NCBI GenBank assembly: GCA_013349485.1
Contig: DUZM01000049.1
Coordinates: 1-14,749 of the forward strand
Direction: 5' to 3'
Source: Candidatus Hydrogenedentota bacterium
GTDB taxonomy: Bacteria; Hydrogenedentota; Hydrogenedentia; Hydrogenedentales; SLHB01
DNA: 14,749 nt
Shown one piece after another: positions 1-6,934 of this stretch. A program made the translations under genes and the position numbers. How positions within the stretch are numbered: the first letter of the stretch is position 1; each line of letters opens with the position of its first letter. A model generated the notes under the pieces. That model saw only the letters and a list, made by a program, of their open reading frames with translations. It was not told where the DNA came from and did no database searches.

Positions 1-1149
1 CGCCGCCCATCCCTTCAGATCCTCGATGAACCCGCGATTGATCGAAGAGCGGGGGTCGTCAAGTGGAACGGAGAAGTCGCACTCGATACTGCAGAGCGTA
101 ATCAGGACGTTGTCCCGTGGCCTGATGTGTTTCGGCGGCCTGCGCGAGTACTGATAGGCCAGCGTACCCACGTAACAGTCCGGAAACTCCTCGGCGACAA
201 TGTCCGCCAGGCTGTTGATCGCCGTCAGGATCGAGCCGCTGGGCGAGCCCTCCTGCTCGTCGATGGCGCGGCACGCGTCGCATTGGCAATTGTTCGCCCA
301 GTCCATTTGCGCCACGTTGAAGATCTTTCTATCGGGTTGTTCCCGCATGATGCGCTTGAGCGATGTCGCCAAGGCCGCCACGACTTCCGGGTTGCTCAGA
401 CACAATTGGGCGCCCCGGGCTTCCGGATGCGCCAACATATCCGCCGGGTCGTAGGCGTTTACCCCCAGCAACGCGACGCGTTCCCCCTGAATCTCCGAAT
501 AGTACTCGGGGTGCTCGGCGAAGTACTCGTCCGGAGGCAGCAACATGTAGAACGAATGCACACCTAACCCGATACCGGGATGCCGGGATTGTTTGTGGAC
601 CTGTTCAAAATACGCCTTGTTTGGGCGCCGCACCGTGTAACTCGTATCACGGTAGATAAACGGGGGTACATATCGATAATCGATTGTTCGCAGCGCATGC
701 GGAGGCGGCTCCGGGATATGCGTCACCTCCGGCGTCAGCCAGCGCACCCCCACGTACCGCTCGAAAAACTCATAGACCCCATACAACGTGCCGCGCTCGC
801 GACCGCCCACGATGATCAGATTCTGCGCGTCTACGGTGCGCAGACACACCCCGTCGGTTCCCAGAGCGTCCAAGTTAAGCCCCGCGAGCCACGTTGCGGG
901 GAGCCCGTCGCGACCTATCCAGACATTGACGCCCCCGGCGTCGGGGCTGGACGCCGCCTCGATATCGTGCCCCGTCGCGTCTTTCCAATACCGCCGAAAC
1001 TCGCGCGCCGCCTCCTTTTCCGATTCCGACGCCGAGGCCGCCACGACAACCCGCACGTCACCGTACGAATCCGCGTCCAGCCACATCTCGCCCGCGGCCG
1101 CCCCACTCAGGACAGCAAACCCAAAAACCACCTGCCATCCGAGAACCAT
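1..1149 (-). CDS. DUF4838-family secreted protein, glycoside-hydrolase-like (3' end beyond window)
   Basis: The minus-strand frame is open for 383 codons from the ATG at 1149 to the left edge, so only the N-terminal part is present. The start has a strong ribosome site (AAGGAGG at 1157-1163, 7 bases before the ATG). Residues 1-20 are a hydrophobic, Ala/Gly-ending signal peptide, though without a basic residue at the N-terminus, so export is likely but not certain. Residues about 28-150 resemble the small alpha/beta domain that precedes the barrel in GH20 and GH67 enzymes (ERGTLYGVYEFFERYVGVRW, 118-137). Residues about 160-383 carry the DUF4838 signature: NVAQMDWANNCQCDAC (278-293), a Gly/Ser-rich turn, then LAYQYSRRPPK and DNVLITLCSIEC. 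DUF4838 proteins are related to alpha-glucuronidases, and their substrates are mostly unknown. I infer a role in outer-envelope or extracellular glycan breakdown, in line with the two exported propeller proteins further right. The family call is firm; the substrate is unknown. Confidence 0.88.
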   Translation of the reverse strand, partial: MVLGWQVVFGFAVLSGAAAGEMWLDADSYGDVRVVVAASASESEKEAAREFRRYWKDATGHDIEAASSPDAGGVNVWIGRDGLPATWLAGLNLDALGTDGVCLRTVDAQNLIIVGGRERGTLYGVYEFFERYVGVRWLTPEVTHIPEPPPHALRTIDYRYVPPFIYRDTSYTVRRPNKAYFEQVHKQSRHPGIGLGVHSFYMLLPPDEYFAEHPEYYSEIQGERVALLGVNAYDPADMLAHPEARGAQLCLSNPEVVAALATSLKRIMREQPDRKIFNVAQMDWANNCQCDACRAIDEQEGSPSGSILTAINSLADIVAEEFPDCYVGTLAYQYSRRPPKHIRPRDNVLITLCSIECDFSVPLDDPRSSINRGFIEDLKGWAA

Positions 1150-1495
1150 GGACAATCCTCCTTTTGCCGGCGCGAGCGTCGCCGAACCCGTGAGCTTGCA
1201 TAATACCCAAACGCGCTGCAGGACGGAAACGTCATAACAAACACGCAGATCCGGGAACGCACATGTGGCCGTAACCGCCGGATAGATTATGCCGCCAAGA
1301 ATCTGGGCGGGTATCGCTGCCGTCATTGCGACTGGCGATCCCGCCAACGGCGTGCGAGCGCAGACGTCCCTGCTTTTCGCTTATGCTTACTCGGCGATTA
1401 CGGGTGTGTGTTGATTGGTGCGAAGCGCGCGGTGTATTCTGGACGTTGAAGACACGTGCACAACCGCCGCAATATAGGTTCCAGGACGCACCATC
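1150..1495. other. Divergent intergenic region with no clear gene
   Basis: This 346-base gap separates the DUF4838 gene from the divergent DUF362 gene, so it should hold promoters for both. Toward DUF362 there is a weak sigma-70-like pair (TTGATT 1411-1416, 18 bases, TATTCT 1435-1440). Around 1252-1345 one plus-strand frame reads like a zinc-ribbon scrap (GGYRCRHCDWRSR), but it has no start codon or ribosome site. No other structure was seen. Confidence 0.5.
1411..1440 (+). promoter_or_regulatory. Weak putative promoter of the DUF362 gene
   Basis: TTGATT (4 of 6 to consensus) and TATTCT (4 of 6) are separated by 18 bases. They lie 55 bases before the ATG at 1496 and face the right way. A match of this quality can occur by chance. 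Confidence 0.3.
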
Positions 1496-2689
1496 ATGGC
1501 TAAGACCGCGCTGCCGCCAACGCCGTTCCCGATGGATGCCTCCTGCCCGTCCGTCTTCGTTGCTTCCGGCGACTCCCCCTACGACAATACCCGGAACGCC
1601 CTCGAGAAAATCGACCTTGCCCCTGCAACAGGCAAAAGCGTATTGCTAAAACCCAACGCCGGCCGAAACGTCGAGCCTGAAAAGGGCGTCACCACGCACC
1701 CGCAAGTCGTGGCCGCCGCCATCGACGCCTTCACCAAAGCCGGCGCCCGCGTCGCCGTCGGCGAAAGCCCCATCATCGGGGTCGACACCCTCGAGGCCTT
1801 CGCGCATTGCGGCATAGCGGCCGTTGCCCAAGAACGCAACTGCCCGCTCATCGACATGGACGCACGCCGTTGCGTGAAAATGCAGATCCCCGACGGGATC
1901 GCCATTCGTACGCTCAAGGTGTGCCGCGAGATCCTCGAATTCGACATTATCGTGTCCATGCCCGTCATGAAAATGCACATGCATACCGGCGTAACGCTTG
2001 CCGTCAAGAACATGAAAGGCGGCCTCTGGCGGCGCTCGAAAGTCGACCTACACATGCTGCCTCCGCTGCCCGGCAACGACGCCAAGACCCTCGATATCGC
2101 TATCGCCGATATGGCCTCCGTGCTGCGCCCCCACCTGGCCATCATCGATGGAACCATCGGAATGGAAGGCCTCGGGCCCAGCGCCGGCGCACCCAAACGA
2201 ATGGACGTCGTACTCGCCGGCATCGATGCATTTGCCGCCGACGCCGTCGCATGCGAACTCATGGGCGTGTCCGCACGCGACATCCCCCACCTCCAGATCG
2301 GCGCCGGCCGCGGCTACGGCGTGATCGATCCCCGCAAAATCCGCGTGGCGCCCGACAATTGGAAAGACGCCAGAAGCCCATTCGAACTACCCCCCGAAAA
2401 CCTATCCATCGAGTTCCCCGGCGTCACCGTGCTCGACAAACAGTCCTGCAGCGCCTGTCAATCCACCCTGTTGCTGTTCCTCAGACGCTACGGCGACGAC
2501 CTGTTCGGCGAATCACCCGAGAAGGCCCAGATCCGCGTCGCTATCGGCAAAGGCCACAAAAGCCTCCCCCCACACACCCTCTGCATCGGCAACTGCACCG
2601 CCGAATTCAAAGACGGCCGGCCCTACATAGCCGGATGCCCCCCCGTAGCCTCCGAAATCCTAAAAGCATACACCGAATACTTCAAATGA
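1496..2689 (+). CDS. DUF362 domain-containing protein
   Basis: This 397-residue cytosolic protein has the DUF362 core. Visible landmarks are SVLLKPNAGRNVEPEKGVTT near residue 48, KAGARVAVGESP near 81, the MPVMKMHMHTGVTLAVKNMKG block at about 155-175, and IIDGTIGMEGLGPSAG at 216-231. After the core, residues 318-381 hold five cysteines (CSAC 318-321, CIGNC 363-367, GCPP 381-383). That arrangement could bind an iron-sulfur cluster or another metal, as in DUF362 proteins with attached cluster domains, but no classical CxxCxxCxxxC ferredoxin motif is present. The reaction is not established for the family, which is thought to be redox-linked. The start is the ATG at 1496, with AGGA at 1483-1486; an in-frame Met at residue 13 is the alternative. 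It has no operon partner: the DUF4838 gene is divergent, and a transposase scrap follows its stop directly. Confidence 0.88.
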   Translation: MAKTALPPTPFPMDASCPSVFVASGDSPYDNTRNALEKIDLAPATGKSVLLKPNAGRNVEPEKGVTTHPQVVAAAIDAFTKAGARVAVGESPIIGVDTLEAFAHCGIAAVAQERNCPLIDMDARRCVKMQIPDGIAIRTLKVCREILEFDIIVSMPVMKMHMHTGVTLAVKNMKGGLWRRSKVDLHMLPPLPGNDAKTLDIAIADMASVLRPHLAIIDGTIGMEGLGPSAGAPKRMDVVLAGIDAFAADAVACELMGVSARDIPHLQIGAGRGYGVIDPRKIRVAPDNWKDARSPFELPPENLSIEFPGVTVLDKQSCSACQSTLLLFLRRYGDDLFGESPEKAQIRVAIGKGHKSLPPHTLCIGNCTAEFKDGRPYIAGCPPVASEILKAYTEYFK

Positions 2690-2691
2690 CA

Positions 2692-2820
2692 TGTATGCTC
2701 GTCGATGAGCGTCAAAAACCGCAGTTTGCGGGCGTCCTAGGTGGCGTCCTCGACGAAATCGTAGGTCCAGACGTGGTTGGCGTACATCGCCTGGCGCGTT
2801 ACGTAGCGTAAACCGCTCTC
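2692..2820 (-). pseudogene. IS3-family transposase (DDE domain) remnant
   Basis: Read on the minus strand, this stretch gives RYVTRQAMYANHVWTYDFVED, then a stop (TAG at 2737-2739), then DARKLRFLTLIDEHT. This is the conserved start of the IS3 OrfB integrase core (NHVW-YDFV-D-T-DGRKLR-LT-IDE-TREC), including the first catalytic Asp in YDFVED. About 43 codons survive. The in-frame stop, the absence of the rest of the DDE domain and the lack of terminal repeats show a dead fragment. Its 3' end runs straight into the stop codon of the DUF362 gene. It marks the left edge of the low-GC island, which suggests past mobile-element activity at this junction. Confidence 0.7.
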
Positions 2821-2838
2821 TCAATCCGTTCAGGACAA

Positions 2839-3594
2839 CTATATCTTCTTGAGCTTATCCAACACTTCCGCAAGGGTGCTTTTGCACTCCGCATTCACTT
2901 CAGGAGTGCTTTCCCCGAGCTTTCTCTGATGAACTTCTTCAATCAGCTTTCTCACTTCCTCGTATCTCTGAGTGTAAAGTCGCCACGACCAGTCTGTATC
3001 CCCGCCACCCGTGAACCAATCAGGCAGAACGGGAAGTGCCTCATCCGGTTTCTTTGCAATGAAGCGAATGTCGCCTTTCACCATCTGCCCGATCTTAGTT
3101 TTGAGCTTCGTGTTTCTTTCTCTTGTGCTGAAATAGTCGCGCAGCCAATGCTGAAAGACAAAGGCAATGACCGTTGTCAGAATCCCGAGGAGGAAACCCA
3201 CGGATTTGTCAATATTCTCTCTGAGCAATCCACTTCGCGCTTCAATACTTGTCTGGTTCAGGCTGCTGGGGGTACCATCGTTTGACCATATAACCAAAAG
3301 GGGAGAATAGCGCCCAGCTCTTTCGTAACAAAGGGTTCTTACTAGCAACGACTTTTTGTCTCCCGTTTTCTCGCTGTAAACGGCTTTCTGAGAGTCACCC
3401 TGATATATCCCCCAACTGGCGCTCTTCTCATCCTTGGCTGGTACCACAATACCGATCCTGACGGGCTCCCCCACTTTCGGTGATGGGCTTAACACAAAGA
3501 TACCTGGCTGCACTCCCTTAGTGGTGTCATCACCAAAGGAACATAAAGTTGAAAGCAACGCAACGCCGCAAACAATATGAAGTGAAGATCTCAT
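2839..3594 (-). CDS. Single-pass membrane protein, unknown function, partner of the P-loop ATPase
   Basis: I do not recognise a named family. From the ATG at 3594 the product has 251 residues. Residues 1-20 form a signal peptide (MRSSLHIVCGVALLSTLCSF). Residues about 30-105 are beta-rich and resemble an Ig-like extracytoplasmic domain. Residues 131-151 form one membrane helix (SVGFLLGILTTVIAFVFQHWL). A strongly basic stretch follows (R152 to K167, positive-inside), then a cytoplasmic tail of about 85 residues ending in a likely coiled coil (RYEEVRKLIEEVHQRKL). The longer frame from GTG 3666 adds 24 polar residues before the signal peptide and lacks a ribosome site; ATG 3594 has AGGA 9 bases upstream. 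The gene lies 198 bases after the ATPase stop on the same strand, and both have similar low GC. I infer a membrane-bound effector or sensor working with the ATPase. Confidence 0.7.
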   Translation of the reverse strand: MRSSLHIVCGVALLSTLCSFGDDTTKGVQPGIFVLSPSPKVGEPVRIGIVVPAKDEKSASWGIYQGDSQKAVYSEKTGDKKSLLVRTLCYERAGRYSPLLVIWSNDGTPSSLNQTSIEARSGLLRENIDKSVGFLLGILTTVIAFVFQHWLRDYFSTRERNTKLKTKIGQMVKGDIRFIAKKPDEALPVLPDWFTGGGDTDWSWRLYTQRYEEVRKLIEEVHQRKLGESTPEVNAECKSTLAEVLDKLKKI

Positions 3595-3792
3595 TCTCCA
3601 TTTTCCTGACTCGTGCGATAGAACAGCAACCAGCTCCAGTCCATTGAGAGTAGGCTTCCCACTCACACTGCCATCGCCGCCTGGATGGGGTAGTCAAAGC
3701 TTCTAAGCGCTCCTGTTTCCGGCCCGATAGGGAATCCGCTTTTGGAAGAAATCAGGAATTCGCATTTGCGTATTCAGCTGAGCTACAGATCT

Positions 3793-5646
3793 CTAATCAC
3801 CATCATCCAGAGATGCTAGATACATTTCGTAAAGTTGTATGTTAATGTCTTTTCTCATGGACTCTGCAAACTCGTCAATCGCCTCGACATTCATGAATCC
3901 TTCATGAATGTCAGAAATGGCTCGCAACTCCTCAAGAAGTCCTTCTTTCGCTTTTTCCAGATCAGGCGGCACTACACCATCCTTAGCTAATCGTCGGAAG
4001 ATGGAAGCGTGAATATCCATTTCTATTGCCAGCGACTCCTCCAGCACAATCATGAAGAGAAGCACTTGCTTTGCCTTTAGTTTGATCATCTTTTTGGCTT
4101 CACTCCAGTATGTCCCATGGTCGCCAGCCGTTACATATTGATAGTCCCTGCCATCCTCGTAGACAAAATGATCATAAATGCACCTCGGAATCGGCAAGAG
4201 ATCGTCATCGACAAGCAACTGCAAATAGAAGAACCGCTGAAAGATCTCTTCTAGGCAGTGCTTGCCCCTCTTTGTTAAAGACATTCCAGTTATGATGAGT
4301 TTGTTTTTGTGGTTTGGATTACGCTCAAAGTGTGCCCTCGCCATATTTGTAAGATTGGCCTCGGCCAGACTGCCAAGGCATTTTCGTATTTCCCTTTCCC
4401 CATATCCATCACCCTCTTCACCTCTGAATATCCGAACATAGTCAGCGCCACTGTATGGCATTCCGACCTCGATGAGTTTCGCAATCAGCCACTTCAGCCA
4501 ATAGGTATGAGGGTGCATGTGTTCATCTGAATATGGATCGAGATTCGTGCAGTCTTCACCCTGTTCAATATTGACAAGGTATATGTTCGGAAAGTGGGAG
4601 TGCATCTGACTGAACCGGCGCCACTCGTGGAGCATGTAAGTCAGCAGTCCGACTGGGTATTGGTGGATCAATCGCGCCTCGATGTCTTTGTCGCCAATCC
4701 AAGCATACTGGGCAAAGAACTCCATTACTTCGCGAAATCCGTGGTTCGTGATCTCGATAAGCTGCTGAGACAGCCTTGGGCTCTCTTCTGGTCCGCTCTC
4801 CATATGCTTCTGGATCAACTGTGTAACTCTCTTAAACTCCTTCCGCTTGCCGGCCTTCTCCTCAGTACTCAATGCGAAATCAAGTAGCTTCTTACGTGTT
4901 GAATACACAACGGATAAGCTTGGCTCTTCAAGCTCGTAGTAGCCAACGTCTTCTCTCTTGGGGAATCTGTCGGTTTGGTCGCCCGTACGTATAATGTCAT
5001 AACTGTCAAAGCGCGTCACTATGAGAATGTTGGCTCCCAATGCCCCGAGGATGCCATCGTGGGCAAAGTTGCCAACAAACTTGTGCACGACCAGAAGGAA
5101 AGGGTTCAGTTGCGCATCCTCATCATCAGAGAACATCCCGCGATCATTCAAATGGCATAGAAAATCGAGATTGTCAAAGACAAGGAACAGCCTTCGACCC
5201 CCTTGCAGATTCGCCTTTATCAAGGCGGAGAGAGCCATTCGAAGGCGCCCAACCTCTTCTGCCTCAGAGAGTGCGGTTGCCGCATTCGCCAAAGGAAGAA
5301 ATGCTCCCCATTGTTCCCAGATAGCGTCGTTGTCTTTGACAATGTAGATGTTCTTTTCGATTACTTTCTTAACCTTATGTGCCAGTGCTACGCACAACTC
5401 GTTAGGACCAGGAAGGTCCCCCTGGGAAGAATCGTGTATGTCAAGACGGATGAACCACAGATTGCCATTGCTCACATCGTCACGCAACGCGACTGATAAC
5501 ACGTAATTGACAAAAGCTGTCTTTCCTACGCCGACGTCTCCGAGGAGATACTTGAGACTGTTGTAGCCCCCTCCAGGTATTGAGCGGGCAACAGAATCCA
5601 AGAACTCTTCTACGGATGCACGGGCGGGGCCGCTATTGGCGAGCAA
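3793..5646 (-). CDS. P-loop ATPase (STAND/KAP/Orc-like), main part of a frame-split gene
   Basis: The 617 residues of this frame contain a P-loop NTPase. Walker A is LLGDVGVGKTAFVNYVL (34-50), Walker B is RRLFLVFDNLDF (151-162) with the DNxD ending seen in STAND, KAP and Orc/Cdc6-type ATPases, and a sensor-like strand is NILIVTRFDSYDI (206-218). Residues about 400-475 look like a winged helix (EREIRKCLGSLAEANL, then LTKRGKHCLEEIF), and the C-terminus is helical. The exact family is not recognised. The only start near the 5' end is TTG at 5646, with no ribosome site and only 36 residues before Walker A; a stop lies nine codons further up. The overlapping frame at 5610-5870 reads smoothly into this one through a -1 shift at six C (5650-5655). 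The real product is therefore probably 692 residues from the ATG at 5870. A membrane protein gene follows on the same strand. Regulators of defence or signalling often have this layout, but that is inference. Confidence 0.75.
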   Translation of the reverse strand: MLANSGPARASVEEFLDSVARSIPGGGYNSLKYLLGDVGVGKTAFVNYVLSVALRDDVSNGNLWFIRLDIHDSSQGDLPGPNELCVALAHKVKKVIEKNIYIVKDNDAIWEQWGAFLPLANAATALSEAEEVGRLRMALSALIKANLQGGRRLFLVFDNLDFLCHLNDRGMFSDDEDAQLNPFLLVVHKFVGNFAHDGILGALGANILIVTRFDSYDIIRTGDQTDRFPKREDVGYYELEEPSLSVVYSTRKKLLDFALSTEEKAGKRKEFKRVTQLIQKHMESGPEESPRLSQQLIEITNHGFREVMEFFAQYAWIGDKDIEARLIHQYPVGLLTYMLHEWRRFSQMHSHFPNIYLVNIEQGEDCTNLDPYSDEHMHPHTYWLKWLIAKLIEVGMPYSGADYVRIFRGEEGDGYGEREIRKCLGSLAEANLTNMARAHFERNPNHKNKLIITGMSLTKRGKHCLEEIFQRFFYLQLLVDDDLLPIPRCIYDHFVYEDGRDYQYVTAGDHGTYWSEAKKMIKLKAKQVLLFMIVLEESLAIEMDIHASIFRRLAKDGVVPPDLEKAKEGLLEELRAISDIHEGFMNVEAIDEFAESMRKDINIQLYEMYLASLDDGD

Positions 5647-5870
5647 TGAGGGGGGACATAAAACTCTCGGTAGAATTGCCTAGCCAGAGTCGTCTCCTCG
5701 TCATCTGACTCATTTTCATCAAAGAACACGGCCTTCTGGTGGTCGAAAACAAGACCGATTTCCCTGTAGTAGTCTCTCGCTGTCTTGGAGCGCGAGTGGG
5801 GAATCTTGAGTTTGTAATGCGCGGGGGTAATAGTTCGGGGAAGTATGAACTCAGTTTCCTTCGTCTGCAT
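5610..5870 (-). CDS. N-terminal segment of the P-loop ATPase, in a different frame
   Basis: From the ATG at 5870 (GGAG at 5879-5882, spacing 8) this frame encodes 86 residues: MQTKETEFILPRTITPAHYK and onward to ARQFYREFYVPP, then HCSPIAAPPVHP and a stop inside the ATPase frame. The first 74 residues look like real protein (acidic DENESDDEETTLARQFY helix). The last 12 look like an out-of-frame tail. A -1 shift on the minus-strand heptamer C CCC CCT gives YVPPSLLANSG and joins the ATPase frame. This heptamer fits the X XXY YYZ slippery pattern, so programmed frameshifting is possible; a one-base deletion or sequencing error in the homopolymer is equally possible. Extending upstream to 6125 is unlikely, since that would run through the consensus promoter at 6070-6098 and the added residues look random. 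Confidence 0.6.
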   Translation of the reverse strand: MQTKETEFILPRTITPAHYKLKIPHSRSKTARDYYREIGLVFDHQKAVFFDENESDDEETTLARQFYREFYVPPHCSPIAAPPVHP

Positions 5871-6069
5871 AGGATGCTCTCCGAGGCTAGTTCGTCTTCC
5901 GCTGCGTGTGCGGGAGACCCTTCTATTTGGGAATAACAAGATTATGGGTGGTCCCTTAGAAAAACCGAGACTGCCACCGGGTTGTCCTCCCAGAGACAAA
6001 TGGTGTGCCGTCACAACACCGTAGAACTGGGTTGCCAAGGGGCAAGATGGCTCTACTGAGGTTGGCAGG

Positions 6070-6098
6070 ATTATAGAGGCGTCCTTCGCATTTGTCAA
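6070..6098 (-). promoter_or_regulatory. Perfect-consensus sigma-70 promoter for the ATPase gene pair
   Basis: On the minus strand TTGACA (6093-6098), a 17-base spacer and TATAAT (6070-6075) match the sigma-70 consensus at all twelve positions with ideal spacing. The expected transcript start is near 6063, giving a leader of about 190 bases before the ATG at 5870. No other promoter in this window is as strong. Confidence 0.8.
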
Positions 6099-6317
6099 GT
6101 GCAAAATAGGCCAAATATGCGGCAATTGAACAGCGATTAATGCTATATGCCCGTATATTGTAAGCCGAACACCCCTTGTTTCCCAATTCCGCTTGTACGG
6201 GCAATCTTGTCCATCCTGTTATCCCGTCAAAAACAATCCCTCGGTCGAGTGCAACAAAGTACCTATAGTTATTAGGGGCACATGGTCGGGGGGTCCGGGG
6301 TAGTACGGCACATGATG

Positions 6318-6356
6318 GGAGCCCCGGCCGTGATACGAGCACACGGCCAGGGCTCC
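6318..6356. repeat. Strong hairpin, 15-bp stem with 9-base loop
   Basis: GGAGCCCCGGCCGTG (6318-6332) pairs with CACGGCCAGGGCTCC (6342-6356), with one mismatch in 15; the loop is ATACGAGCA. No T-run follows on either strand, so it is not a standard intrinsic terminator. Confidence 0.75.
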
Positions 6357-6367
6357 TCGGGCGTTAA

Positions 6368-6457
6368 GCAAAAAAGGGACTGACGCCAAGCGAGTCTCAC
6401 GAGCCCGAAGGCGCGCTCAAACGAGCGCGTCGAAGACGTGTCCGTCCCTTTTCTTGC
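6368..6457 (-). repeat. Palindromic element, copy A
   Basis: The outer arms pair imperfectly (AAAAGGGAC at 6372-6380 with GTCCCTTTT at 6444-6452, plus flanking bases), and an inner GCGCGCT/AGCGCG hairpin sits near 6411-6429. Read on the minus strand it shares ordered words with the element at 7944-8020 (GGGAC, CACGTCT, CGTTTGA, CGCGC, CTCGCTTG). On the minus strand the 3' arm ends GTCCCTTTTTT, so this copy could also act as a terminator for minus-strand transcripts. Confidence 0.6.
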
Positions 6458-6514
6458 GTCCTTTGCACAAAGGTCAGAGCCATGGTGATCGTACGTCGGT
6501 TGGCGTTCGTTTAG

Positions 6515-6535
6515 ATTCCCAATCAGGTTGGGAAT
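6515..6535. repeat. Small hairpin, 8-bp perfect stem
   Basis: ATTCCCAA (6515-6522) and TTGGGAAT (6528-6535) flank the loop TCAGG. The same hairpin sequence is, from memory, common as a dispersed intergenic repeat in uncultured-bacterium genomes. It directly precedes the first copy of the 42-base direct repeat. Confidence 0.6.
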
Positions 6536-6540
6536 GACAT

Positions 6541-6600
6541 AGGGGGTGTCTTGAGGGTCTCGCAGGAGAAGCGCGTCTACGGGTGGCGTGTATGCGAGTA
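6541..6600. repeat. Direct repeat, copy 1 (short form)
   Basis: Bases 6542-6583 match 6773-6814 at 39 of 42 positions by eye. The following GTATGCGAGTA (ending at 6600) recurs at 6924-6934. Copy 1 therefore looks like copy 2 with about 100 internal bases absent. Confidence 0.7.
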
Positions 6601-6622
6601 TAGCGTCGCGTTCGAGCGCCAT

Positions 6623-6740
6623 CAGAATCTGCGCCATCTGCGCAATCTGCGGATCGATGTCTTAGCGTTTTGGGGCCCGCTCTGCCTTTGTAGTGCCTAC
6701 CTGAGCATGGACTACCTCTTAAACCGCAGAGTTCGCAGAT
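6623..6740. repeat. Facing ATCTGCG-type repeat scraps
   Basis: The plus strand near 6626-6653 repeats ATCTGCG-type units (ATCTGCGCCATCTGCGCAA, then TCTGCGG). Near 6724-6740 the reverse orientation appears (CCGCAGAGTTCGCAGAT). The two face each other across about 70 bases. Similar short periodic scraps are typical intergenic filler in related genomes. Confidence 0.5.
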
Positions 6741-6747
6741 GACGCGT

Positions 6748-6913
6748 CGGGTGGCACCCTCAAACTCTGTTTGGGGGTGTCTTGAGGATTTCGCAGGAGA
6801 AGTGCGTCTACGGGCAGGGCGCATCGCAGGGCAGGGCCGCCTTGCGCCGCGGGCAACGACAATCGGACTATACCTGAGGGACACCTCCAAACAGAGTTTG
6901 AAGGTGCCACCCG
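6748..6913. repeat. 34-bp inverted repeat enclosing direct repeat copy 2
   Basis: The arms at 6748-6781 and 6880-6913 are reverse complements at 32 of 34 positions and lie 98 bases apart. They begin and end with CGGGTGGCAC / GTGCCACCCG. The left part of direct-repeat copy 2 (6773-6814) starts within the left arm. No reading frame inside looks like protein. The size and layout resemble a small non-coding mobile element (MITE-like), but no target-site duplication is evident. Confidence 0.65.
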
Positions 6914-6934
6914 GACGGGTAGCGTATGCGAGTA
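6773..6934. repeat. Direct repeat, copy 2 (long form)
   Basis: It shares its first 42 bases with copy 1 (6542-6583, 39 identical) and its last part (ACGGGTAGCGTATGCGAGTA, 6915-6934) with the end of copy 1. About 100 bases, including the right arm of the 34-bp inverted repeat, are extra here. Confidence 0.6.

Noticed and set aside
1579..2811. Long antisense (1579-2283) and plus-strand out-of-frame (1807-2811) open frames
   Set aside because: Both overlap the DUF362 gene; the products are Arg/Pro- or Met/Ser-rich without family features.
5871..6125. 85-residue N-terminal extension of the upstream ATPase frame
   Set aside because: It would need transcription from above the consensus promoter at 6070-6098, has no ribosome site, and the residues do not look like protein; ATG 5870 has a good ribosome site.
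6318..6356. Intrinsic terminator
   Set aside because: The stem is strong but no T-run follows on either strand.
6541..6934. CRISPR array
   Set aside because: Only two unequal copies of the repeat with no regular spacers and no cas genes.
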